This document shows positions 45,460-53,457 of a stretch of DNA of 64,000 nucleotides, piece after piece. The notes under the pieces were generated by a model that was not told the origin of the DNA, did no database searches, and saw nothing but the letters and a program-made list of their open reading frames with translations. Position numbers and translations under genes: made by a program. This DNA is from Streptomyces sp. NBC_01262. GTDB lineage: Bacteria; Actinomycetota; Actinomycetes; Streptomycetales; Streptomycetaceae. Every line of letters begins with the position of its first letter. Positions within the stretch are counted from its first letter, which is position 1. Location: contig NZ_CP108462.1 of NCBI RefSeq assembly GCF_036226365.1, positions 2,356,001 to 2,420,000 on the forward strand. Reading direction: 5' to 3'.

Positions 45460-47331
45460 TCACGCGAGGGGGTTGGGGATGGTGACGTACACGGACTGGG
45501 TGTCGACCGGGCCGACGAGTTCGTCCATACCGTGCAGCCGGGTGAGGAGATTCGCCTTGCAGCGCAGGACGGGGGTCTCCAGCAGGCGGGCGGGCAGTGC
45601 GGACGGGCCGGTGGACGCCGCCTTGGCGAGGAAGCGGCGGAAGGCGGCGATGAGCACCTGCTCGTCGGCGAGCCGCTGGGAGCCGAAGGCGCCGATCAGG
45701 CCGAGGACGTTGTTGATGCCGACGTAGTAGGCGATGCGCTCGTCGGCGACGGCGTCGGCGACGAAGGTGTCGCTGTGCGTGCCGATGCCGGGGAGGCGGC
45801 GGTCGAGGGCTTCGCGGTGGGACTCGCGGAAGTAGTAGCCCTGGTTGTCGCGGTAGCGGCCGCCGCTGGGCCAGCCGTCGGTGTCGAGGAGGACCAGCGT
45901 GTTCTGCTGGTGCGCTTCGAGGGCGATGCCGGCCATGCCGTCGAGCCAGAGGATGGGCTGGACGACCGCTTCGAGGTAGCGCAGGAACCACTCGGCGGCC
46001 ACGGCGGCCGAGGGGCGTCCGGTGCGGGCCGCGAGGCGGGCGACGAGCTGGGCGAGGCGGGAGCGCAGGGCGTTGTCCGGCGCTGCGGGCCAGGGGCGGG
46101 GGGAGGTCAGGCCCGCGACGCAGGCGGCGTCGTCGCCGGGGCCGAAGGGGTTGTGGCGCAGGACCACGTCCAGGCCCTGGACGGGCTCGCCGCCCGTGGT
46201 GTCGACGGCCAGCCAGGCCGGGTCGCGCACGATGTCGAAGCCGGGAGTGCCCCCGCTGCCGGGGAAGGCCGCGTGCCACTGCTCGGCGAGCCCGCTGCGC
46301 AGCAGCCGGTGCACCTCGGTGCCCCGCTGGAGTTCCTTGCGGAGGTTCTCCCGGCGGGAGTTGGTGATGCGCAGGCCCAACGACAGCTTCAGCATGGCCG
46401 GGGCGCCGGGGCGGTACACGGTGCGTACGGAGGAGGTGGGGTGCCAGGGGTCACCGACGGGGCCGAGGTCGTGGAGAAGGCCCGCGTCGAAGAGCTCCCG
46501 GACGCCGGGGCGGTGCCGGATGTCGCCGGCCTGCCAGGGGTGCAGGGGCAGCGGCGCGGTGCCTTCCGGCAGGCGCAGGTCCGGGCCGGCGAGCCCCGCG
46601 AGGAGCTGGTCGGCTCCGATGGGGCGTCCGCGCTCGGTCCACGCCGAGTCCGTGGCGAGGACGGAACGGTCGACGGCGAGCCAGTGCAGCGGGAAGGAGC
46701 CGCGCAGCTCGGGCGAGTAGTCGCGGGCCTCGGCCTCGGTCAGGCCTTCCCGGCCCTTGGGCGTGGGGTGGAGGGAGTGGCCGAGGATCAGTGCCTGCTC
46801 GGCGTCCAGGAAGGGGTGGGTGCCGCGGGGTGCTTCCGGTTCGGCCCGGCGCTCGGCGATGAACACGGCCGTGCGGCGTACGGAGTCGGCGACCCGGCCC
46901 ACCAGGTCGGCGCCGTCCGGGCTCACCGCGGCTGCCCCGGCCGCCGCCTCGCGCGCGATCAGCGCGGCCACGGTCACGGCGTCCGCCGGCGGGCCCCCGG
47001 CCTCGAACCGCGCCGTGCCGAAGCGGTGGTGGCCGACGGCCGACCAGTGGCGTACGGGCACGAGCAGCGCGGTCCCGCTGGCCGGGAGCAGCACGCGAAG
47101 GGTCCCGTCCTGGGGCGCGGCCAGGGCGGCCTCGCGCGCCCAGCAGCGGAGCAGGCCTTCGACGCCGGCCGCGTCCGCCGCCACGTAGGCGTCCGGCTGC
47201 TCCAGCGGGTCGACCAGGGCCGCGTGGCCCGCGTGGCCCGCGTCCGCCGGGCCTGCCGGGTCCGCCGTCGGTTCGCCGCGCTGGCCCTGCGGCGGCACGG
47301 TCGGGGTGTCACTGCCCGGAAGCACGGTCAT
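45460..47331 (-). CDS. IucA/IucC-family siderophore synthetase (first step type)
   Basis: A 623-residue NIS synthetase. It has the LILGHSLHPTPKGREGL motif (ATP/Mg binding) near residue 190, LGLRITNSRRENLRKEL in the middle and the later IALEAHQQNTLVLLDTDGWPSGGRYRDNQGYYF. The first roughly 90 residues contain a poorly conserved Ala-rich part. It differs clearly from the second synthetase of the operon, which suggests that they act in order on the two carboxyls of the backbone acid. Its start overlaps the aminotransferase end by 23 bases, so the genes are coupled. Confidence 0.9.
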   Translation of the reverse strand: MTVLPGSDTPTVPPQGQRGEPTADPAGPADAGHAGHAALVDPLEQPDAYVAADAAGVEGLLRCWAREAALAAPQDGTLRVLLPASGTALLVPVRHWSAVGHHRFGTARFEAGGPPADAVTVAALIAREAAAGAAAVSPDGADLVGRVADSVRRTAVFIAERRAEPEAPRGTHPFLDAEQALILGHSLHPTPKGREGLTEAEARDYSPELRGSFPLHWLAVDRSVLATDSAWTERGRPIGADQLLAGLAGPDLRLPEGTAPLPLHPWQAGDIRHRPGVRELFDAGLLHDLGPVGDPWHPTSSVRTVYRPGAPAMLKLSLGLRITNSRRENLRKELQRGTEVHRLLRSGLAEQWHAAFPGSGGTPGFDIVRDPAWLAVDTTGGEPVQGLDVVLRHNPFGPGDDAACVAGLTSPRPWPAAPDNALRSRLAQLVARLAARTGRPSAAVAAEWFLRYLEAVVQPILWLDGMAGIALEAHQQNTLVLLDTDGWPSGGRYRDNQGYYFRESHREALDRRLPGIGTHSDTFVADAVADERIAYYVGINNVLGLIGAFGSQRLADEQVLIAAFRRFLAKAASTGPSALPARLLETPVLRCKANLLTRLHGMDELVGPVDTQSVYVTIPNPLA

Positions 47332-48760
47332 CGCTTGGCTCCATTCGTTCCACCGCCGCGAGTGAGTCCGCGAGGCGGTCGAGTACGGCCTCGGCCTGTT
47401 CGTCGGTGATGGTGAGCGGCGGGAGGAGGCGGACGACGGCGCCGTGGCGGCCGCCGAGTTCCACGATCAGGCCGCGCCGCAGGGCCTCTTGCCGGACGGC
47501 CGCGGCGAAGTGCGGTGCGGCGGGCAGGGCGCCGTGGTCGTCGGGCTCGGCACGGGGGTCGACGAGTTCGAGGCCGATCATGAGGCCGCGGCCGCGTACG
47601 TCACCGATGCAGGGGTGGTGGGCGGCCAGGCCGCGCAGCCGGGCGAGCATCCGCCCTCCGACCAGGTCCGCGCGCCCGGCGAGGCCGTTCTCGCGTACGT
47701 ACGTGAGGGTGGCGGCGCCGGCGGCCATGGCGAGCTGGTTGCCGCGGAAGGTGCCGGCGTGGGCGCCGGGGAGCCAGGTGTCGAGCTCCTCGCGGTAGAC
47801 GATGACGGCGAGGGGGAGGCTGCCGCCGACGGCCTTGGACAGCACCATGACATCCGGCACGATGCCGCTGTGCTCGACGGCCCAGAAGGCTCCGGTGCGG
47901 CCGACGCCGGTCTGCACCTCGTCGGCGATCAGCGGGATGCCGCGGGCGGCGGTGATCTCCCGCATCCGCCGCAGCCAGGCGTCCGGCGCCGGGATCACCC
48001 CGCCCTCGCCCTGCACCGGTTCGAGGATCATCCCGGCCGGGGGCTGGATGCCGCCCTTGGGGTCGTCCAGCAGGTTCGCCGTCAGCCGGGCGCCCAGCTC
48101 GGCGCCCAGCTCGCCGCCGACCCCGAAGGGGCACCGGTAGTCGTACGGGTACGGCAGCCGGGCCACCGTGGCATCGGCGGAGCCGCCCGCCGCGCCGCGT
48201 ACCGCCGTGTCGCCGGTCGCGGCGAGGGCGGCGGCGGTCATGCCGTGGTAGGCCCCGGAGAAGGCGAGCAGGCCGGAGCGGCCGGTGGCGGTGCGTACGA
48301 GCTTGATGGCGGCCTCGACCGCGTCGGTGCCGGCCGGTCCGCAGAACTGCACGCGGCTCCGCTCGGCGAGTTCGCGCGGCAGGGTCTCGAACAGGGCTGT
48401 GGTGAAGGCGTCCTTGACCGGGGTCGCGAGGTCCAGGACGTGCAACGGGGCCCCGGAGTCGAGGACTTCGCGGATCGCCTGGAGGACGACGGGGTGGTTG
48501 TGGCCGAGCGCCAGGGTCCCCGCTCCGGAGAGGCAGTCGAGGTAACGACGGCCGTCGGCGCCCTCGATCGTCATGCCCCGGGCCCGGACCGGGACGACCG
48601 GCAGCGAGCGGGCGTAGGTGCGGGCCCCGGACTCGCGCAGCGACTGGCGCCGCAGGATGCCGGCTGCCGTCCGCGCGCCTGCCGCTTCGTCATCCAGGCG
48701 ATCCGCGAAGTCCTCGGCCGGCGCGGCCAGTTGCTCCGGCACGCTCGAAATGGCGGCCAC
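47309..48760 (-). CDS. class III aminotransferase, diaminobutyrate:2-oxoglutarate type
   Basis: A 483-residue PLP enzyme. PLP lysine lies in the segment VMVLSKAVGGSLPLAV; cofactor aspartate in PLIADEVQTGVGRTG; substrate part in YHGMTAAALAATGD. The overall pattern (TYARSLPVVPVRARGMTIEGADGRRYLD; GTDAVEAAIKLVRTATGR) matches the RhbA/Dat group that makes 2,4-diaminobutyrate from aspartate semialdehyde in rhizobactin-like routes. It heads the siderophore operon. GTG start with GAGGAGTGAGTAC upstream. No diaminobutyrate decarboxylase or hydroxylase follows. Confidence 0.9.
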   Translation of the reverse strand: MAAISSVPEQLAAPAEDFADRLDDEAAGARTAAGILRRQSLRESGARTYARSLPVVPVRARGMTIEGADGRRYLDCLSGAGTLALGHNHPVVLQAIREVLDSGAPLHVLDLATPVKDAFTTALFETLPRELAERSRVQFCGPAGTDAVEAAIKLVRTATGRSGLLAFSGAYHGMTAAALAATGDTAVRGAAGGSADATVARLPYPYDYRCPFGVGGELGAELGARLTANLLDDPKGGIQPPAGMILEPVQGEGGVIPAPDAWLRRMREITAARGIPLIADEVQTGVGRTGAFWAVEHSGIVPDVMVLSKAVGGSLPLAVIVYREELDTWLPGAHAGTFRGNQLAMAAGAATLTYVRENGLAGRADLVGGRMLARLRGLAAHHPCIGDVRGRGLMIGLELVDPRAEPDDHGALPAAPHFAAAVRQEALRRGLIVELGGRHGAVVRLLPPLTITDEQAEAVLDRLADSLAAVERMEPSDDRASGQ

Positions 48761-48965
48761 GTACTCACTCCTCGGCGTCGGCGACGGCTCCCCGCCCTGT
48801 CCCAACGACCGGCCCCGCGCACGGGCAACTGCCTGCACCCAAGATCCTCACAGCGGAACCACAGACCCACTCCCGGCCGTCCCCAATTCCAAGGGCATAA
48901 CGGCACAGTTCGGCGTTGCCCCTGCGCGGGGCACAACACATGTGCACAACAGGGGGGATCCACCC

Positions 48966-50156
48966 ATGCCATCCTTACGGCCAGCTCTCGCGGCGGCAGC
49001 CGTCGCCGCGCTGCTCGCGGTGTCCGTCACCGCCTGCGGGTCGTCCGGCGACAACGCGGACGCCAAGCCGGGCGCCTCCGCCACGGCTTCCGGCTCCGAC
49101 GGCTTCACGCTCCCCACCTCACTTCCCACTTCGCTCCCCACCAGCGCCGAGGACCTCGACAAGTGGGCGGACGCGCTCAAGAACGGCGGCTGGAAGAACT
49201 GGGACAAGGAGCAGTGGCTGCGTGACGCGGCCGACTTCATCAACCCGATCATCGAGGACCTCTGGGACGCGGACCGGCTGCGCGACGCCGACAAGACCCC
49301 GTCCCAGGGCCAGGACGACTCCGGCGTCTCCAACGCGGACGACGGCACCACCGACCCGCAACCCGCGGCCATCGCAGCCGAGCAGCTGTCGAGGCCGTAC
49401 CACAGCGCCTCTCCCGCCACCGGCAAGCTGCTCTTCGACATGCCCGACGGCCAGGCCGTCTGCTCCGCCACCGTCGTGAGCGACCCGGCCAACCCGGGCC
49501 GGAGCAACCTCGTGTGGACGGCGGGGCACTGCGTGCACGCCGGAGCCTCGGGCGGCTGGTACCGCAACATCGTCTTCGTGCCCTCCTTCAACGACAAGGG
49601 CCTGGCCGGCTCGGCGCTGAAGTCGGCCACCAAGGCCCAGCTCGCCCCGTACGGCACCTGGTGGGCCCAGAAGGCCGGCACCACGCAGCAGTGGATCGAC
49701 GGCGGCGGCGAGTCGTCCGCGACCAGCTCCGCCTACCCGTACGACTTCGCGGTGCTGAAGGTGACCAACCCGGACTCCGGCAAGTCCCTGGAGGAGACCG
49801 TCGGCGCCTCCGTCCCCGTCTGGTTCGACGCCCCCACCGCCGAGGGCATCGACAGCCTCCAGGCGCGCGGCTACCCCGCCGCCGCCCCCTTCGACGGCTA
49901 CGGCTACCAGCAGTACGGCTGCACCGGCGACCCGGTCCGGCTCAAGCTCACCTCGGACGCCCCGACCATGAACTGGCTCGGCTGCACCATGACCGCCGGG
50001 GCCTCGGGCGGCGGCTGGTTCGCGAAGCGGCCCGACGGCACGACGGCCCTGGTCAGCAACACCTCGATCGGCCCGGCCAACAGCAACACCTGGCTGGCGG
50101 GACCGCATCTCGGCACCCTGGCGAAGTCGCTGTTCGACAAGGTGCGCACGTCGTGA
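48966..50156 (+). CDS. secreted trypsin-like serine protease lipoprotein
   Basis: A 396-residue protein with a lipoprotein signal peptide (lipobox VTAC, lipidated C24). A low-complexity LPTSLPTSLPTS run at 49-60 is followed by a helical spacer. The chymotrypsin-fold triad reads H188 (WTAGHCVHAG), D260 (YPYDFAVLKV) and S347 (AGASGGGWF). Likely anchored outside the membrane and acting on extracellular peptides. ATG 48966 with GGGGGGA upstream; the longer frame into the divergent aminotransferase is rejected. A strong terminator follows. Confidence 0.9.
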   Translation: MPSLRPALAAAAVAALLAVSVTACGSSGDNADAKPGASATASGSDGFTLPTSLPTSLPTSAEDLDKWADALKNGGWKNWDKEQWLRDAADFINPIIEDLWDADRLRDADKTPSQGQDDSGVSNADDGTTDPQPAAIAAEQLSRPYHSASPATGKLLFDMPDGQAVCSATVVSDPANPGRSNLVWTAGHCVHAGASGGWYRNIVFVPSFNDKGLAGSALKSATKAQLAPYGTWWAQKAGTTQQWIDGGGESSATSSAYPYDFAVLKVTNPDSGKSLEETVGASVPVWFDAPTAEGIDSLQARGYPAAAPFDGYGYQQYGCTGDPVRLKLTSDAPTMNWLGCTMTAGASGGGWFAKRPDGTTALVSNTSIGPANSNTWLAGPHLGTLAKSLFDKVRTS

Positions 50157-50180
50157 CCCCGTAATCCAGCATGCGCATGC

Positions 50181-50220
50181 GGAGAAGGCCCGCCCCCGAC
50201 TCCAGGGGCGGGCCTTCTCC
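50181..50220. terminator. strong terminator between the protease and hflX
   Basis: Perfect 16-base stem (50181-50196 with 50205-50220, GGAGAAGGCCCGCCCC) with an 8-base loop between the converging stops. Confidence 0.82.
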
Positions 50221-50250
50221 ATGCTTGCGTCACTTGCGTCCTGACGGAAA

Positions 50251-51732
50251 TCAGTGCTGCGCAGCGAGCGCGTACGGCTCCAGATCGGCGGCCAGCTCGG
50301 CGTGGACCCGTGCCTTGAGCAGCGTGCCCTCGCCGGTGTGCTCCTCGGAGAGCACCTCGCCGTCGGCATGCGCGCGGGCGACGAGGGAGCCGTGCGTGTA
50401 CGGCACGAGCGCCTCGATCTCCACGGCGGGCCGGGGCAGCTCCTCGTCGATCAGCTCCAGCAGCTCCTGGATGCCCAGGCCGCTGCGGGCGGAGACCGCG
50501 ATGGCGTGCTTCTCGTTGCGCAGCAGGCGCTGCAGCACGAGCGGGTCGGCCGCGTCGGCCTTGTTGATGACGACGATCTCGGGCACGTTGAGCGCCTCGA
50601 CATCGCGGAACACCTCGCGTACGGCGGCGAGCTGCTCCTCGGGCACCGGGTGCGAGCCGTCGACCACGTGCAGGATGAGGTCCGCGTCCGCGACCTCCTC
50701 CATCGTCGAGCGGAAGGCCTCGACGAGGTGGTGCGGCAGGTGGCGTACGAAGCCGACGGTGTCGGCGAGCGTGTAGAGCCGCCCGGTGGGGGTCTCGGCC
50801 CGGCGCACGGTCGGGTCGAGGGTGGCGAACAGCGAGTTCTCCACCAGGACGCCCGCGCCGGTGAGCCGGTTGAGGAGCGAGGACTTGCCGGCATTGGTGT
50901 AGCCGGCGATCGCGACCGAGGGCACCTTGTGGCGCTTGCGCTCCTGGCGCTTGAGATCGCGGCTGGTCTTCATCTCCGCGATCTCCCGGCGCATCTTCGC
51001 CATCTTCTCGCGAATGCGGCGCCGGTCGGTCTCGATCTTGGTCTCACCGGGACCACGGGTGGCCATGCCGCCGCCCGAGGAGCCGGAGCCACCGCCACCC
51101 ATCTGCCGGGACAGCGACTGACCCCAGCCGCGCAGGCGAGGCAGCATGTACTGCATCTGCGCGAGCGAGACCTGGGCCTTGCCCTCTCGGCTCTTGGCGT
51201 GCTGGGCGAAGATGTCGAGGATCAGGGCGGTGCGGTCCACCACCTTGACCTTCACGACGTCTTCGAGCTGGATGAGCTGGCCGGGGCTGAGCTCACCGTC
51301 GCAGACCACGGTGTCGGCGCCGGACTCCAGGACGATGTCCCGCAGCTCCCGCGCCTTGCCGGAGCCGATGTACGTCGCCGGATCGGGCTTGTCGCGGCGC
51401 TGGATCACGCCGTCGAGTACGAGGGCACCGGCCGTCTCGGCGAGTGCGGCCAGTTCCGCCAGTGAGTTCTCGGCGTCCGCCACCGTGCCGTCGGTCCAGA
51501 CGCCGACGAGGACCACCCGCTCCAGACGGAGCTGCCGGTATTCGACCTCGGTGACGTCTTCGAGCTCGGTGGAAAGACCCGCGACGCGGCGGAGTGAGGC
51601 GCGCTCGGAGCGGTCGAGCTGGTCGCCGTCACGCTCCTCGTCGATCTCGTGACTCCAGGCGGCGTCCTCTCCCATGAGGGCTTCGGCCCGAAGGCGGCGG
51701 GATTCCTGAGATGAAGAAGCGGAGGAGGTCAT
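50251..51732 (-). CDS. hflX: ribosome-associated GTPase HflX
   Basis: A 493-residue HflX. Its N-terminal domain contains LERVVLVGVWTDG, YIGSGKARELRDIV and the glycine-rich loop before GPGETKIETDRRRIREKM; then a coiled region precedes the G domain with G1 AGYTNAGKSSLLNRLTG, G3 DTVGFVRHLPHHLVEAF and G4 VINKADAAD. HflX splits stalled or hibernating ribosomes after stress. ATG 51732 with GGAGGAGG-type upstream site. Normal length; Gly/Ser-rich GGGGSGSSGGG insert precedes the motif GPGETK. Confidence 0.95.
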   Translation of the reverse strand: MTSSASSSQESRRLRAEALMGEDAAWSHEIDEERDGDQLDRSERASLRRVAGLSTELEDVTEVEYRQLRLERVVLVGVWTDGTVADAENSLAELAALAETAGALVLDGVIQRRDKPDPATYIGSGKARELRDIVLESGADTVVCDGELSPGQLIQLEDVVKVKVVDRTALILDIFAQHAKSREGKAQVSLAQMQYMLPRLRGWGQSLSRQMGGGGSGSSGGGMATRGPGETKIETDRRRIREKMAKMRREIAEMKTSRDLKRQERKRHKVPSVAIAGYTNAGKSSLLNRLTGAGVLVENSLFATLDPTVRRAETPTGRLYTLADTVGFVRHLPHHLVEAFRSTMEEVADADLILHVVDGSHPVPEEQLAAVREVFRDVEALNVPEIVVINKADAADPLVLQRLLRNEKHAIAVSARSGLGIQELLELIDEELPRPAVEIEALVPYTHGSLVARAHADGEVLSEEHTGEGTLLKARVHAELAADLEPYALAAQH

Positions 51733-51828
51733 TGGATCCTTTGTTCGGTGGGAGTTGCCTGTAGTGGGAACGCCGGACGGGGCCGGAGGATTCCCCCGGA
51801 CGATGGTCGCACGGCCGCTCACCTCACG

Positions 51829-53355
51829 TCACGCGTGTTTACGGGCCTTGGCGGACTTGGCCTCCACCGGCTTGGCCTTCACGGGCTTGGCTTTCACGGT
51901 TTTGGCCGGGCCGTCGCTCTTCCAGTCCGAGTGCCCCGGCATCGGCGGGGTGTCCTTCCCGTACAGCCATGCCTCCAGGAACCCGCTGAGGTCCCGCTTG
52001 GAGGTCTGCGACGCGAGGGCGATGAAGTCGCGCGTCGAGGCGTTGCCGTCGCGGTGGCGGGTCACCCAGGCGCGCTCAAGGCGCTGGAAGGCGGCAGAGC
52101 CGATCTCGGTGCGCAGCGCGTACAGCGCGAGGGCGGCGCTGACGTAGACGTTGGGCCGGAAGATGCCGAGCTTGCCGTCCTTGCCGGGCGGCAGGGGGGC
52201 GGCGGGCGGGCCGCCGGCGTCGCGGATCTGGCGGTCGAGGCGGTAGACGGTGCGGGCCAGCTCGTCGAGCTTCAGGCCGTACTTCTCGGCCGCGTAGAGC
52301 CACTGGTACCAGGTGGCGTGTCCCTCGTTGAGCCACAGGTCGGACCAGGCGGCGGGGGCGACGCTGTCGCCGAACCACTGGTGGGCCAGCTCGTGCACCA
52401 TGACGGGGGCGGCGTCCGCTTCCGGCGCGAGCAGCACGCGGCGCTCGAAGAGGGAGAGGGTCTGCGTCTCCAGTTCGAAGCCGGTGGTCGTGTCCACGCT
52501 GAGGATGCCGTACGTCTCGAAGGGGTACGGGCCGACCTGCCGCTCCATCCAGTCGATCTGCCCCGACGTCATCGCGAGCCGCTTGCCGAGGTCCTCGCGC
52601 TCCTTGTCCCCGGCGCCGATCACATCGCGCAACGGCAGTCCGTGCGGGCCCCTCCGGCGCAGGATCTCCGAGCGGCCGATGGAGACCTGGGCGAGCTCGG
52701 TGGCCATGAGGTGGCTGGTGCGGTAGGTCCAGGTGGTGACCGCCCCGTGGTGGACCTCGGACTCGGGCAGGCCGTTGGCCACCACCGTGAGGTCCTTGGG
52801 GGCGGTGACGTGGAAGGCGAAGCGGGCCTTGTCGGACGGGTGGTCACTGCACGGGAAGACCCGGTGCGCGGCATCGGCCTGGTTGGCCATGGCCAGCCCG
52901 TCCGGAGTGCGGACCCAGCCGCCGTCATCGGAGGCCCTGGGGTCGCTGGTGTGGGCGACGGTGATGTGCAGCGCTTCGCCGGACCGGACCGGGACCTCCG
53001 GGGTGACGACCAGTTCCTCGCGCTCGGCGGCGTACTGCGCGGGGCGGCCGTTGACCGTGACCGAGCGGACGGTGCCGCGCGCGAAGTCCAGGTCGAAGCG
53101 GGTCAGGGTGTCCTCGGCGAGGGCGTCGATGCGCGTGACGGCGTCGAGCGGCCGGTCATTGCCCTGGTAGTCGAAGGAGATGTCGTAGTTGAAGACGTCA
53201 TAGCCGGCGTTGCCCAGGTCCGGGTAGAGCCGGTCGCCGATTCCGGCCGCGGCGGGGTCTCCGGGCAGCGCCGCGGCGGTCAGGCCGAGCACCACGAAGG
53301 CTGCGAGCGCGGCGAGGGCTGTTCGACGGGCAGCGGGGGCGATGGATCCGATCAT
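51829..53355 (-). CDS. M1-family zinc metallopeptidase, secreted
   Basis: A 508-residue gluzincin aminopeptidase-type protein. An N-terminal signal helix (ALAALAAFVVLGLTAAALPG) is followed by the M1 beta domain and the catalytic sequence H321-E322-L-A-H325 (VHELAHQWFGD) with the third zinc ligand E344 (LWLNEGHATWY). It lacks the large C-terminal ARM domain of aminopeptidase N. The last 25 residues form a Lys/Ala/Pro tail (KAKPVKAKPVEAKSAKARKHA). Likely acts outside the cell. It is 97 bases from hflX in the same direction. Confidence 0.9.
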   Translation of the reverse strand: MIGSIAPAARRTALAALAAFVVLGLTAAALPGDPAAAGIGDRLYPDLGNAGYDVFNYDISFDYQGNDRPLDAVTRIDALAEDTLTRFDLDFARGTVRSVTVNGRPAQYAAEREELVVTPEVPVRSGEALHITVAHTSDPRASDDGGWVRTPDGLAMANQADAAHRVFPCSDHPSDKARFAFHVTAPKDLTVVANGLPESEVHHGAVTTWTYRTSHLMATELAQVSIGRSEILRRRGPHGLPLRDVIGAGDKEREDLGKRLAMTSGQIDWMERQVGPYPFETYGILSVDTTTGFELETQTLSLFERRVLLAPEADAAPVMVHELAHQWFGDSVAPAAWSDLWLNEGHATWYQWLYAAEKYGLKLDELARTVYRLDRQIRDAGGPPAAPLPPGKDGKLGIFRPNVYVSAALALYALRTEIGSAAFQRLERAWVTRHRDGNASTRDFIALASQTSKRDLSGFLEAWLYGKDTPPMPGHSDWKSDGPAKTVKAKPVKAKPVEAKSAKARKHA

Positions 53356-53457
53356 GCGATACGGCTATCAGCCGCATGCGCACATACGGTGACGGCGCGG
53401 CTGCGTTCCACCCGAACGAGTCACGGGCTGGGCGCCCTCGCCCTGCCCGTGGTGCTC

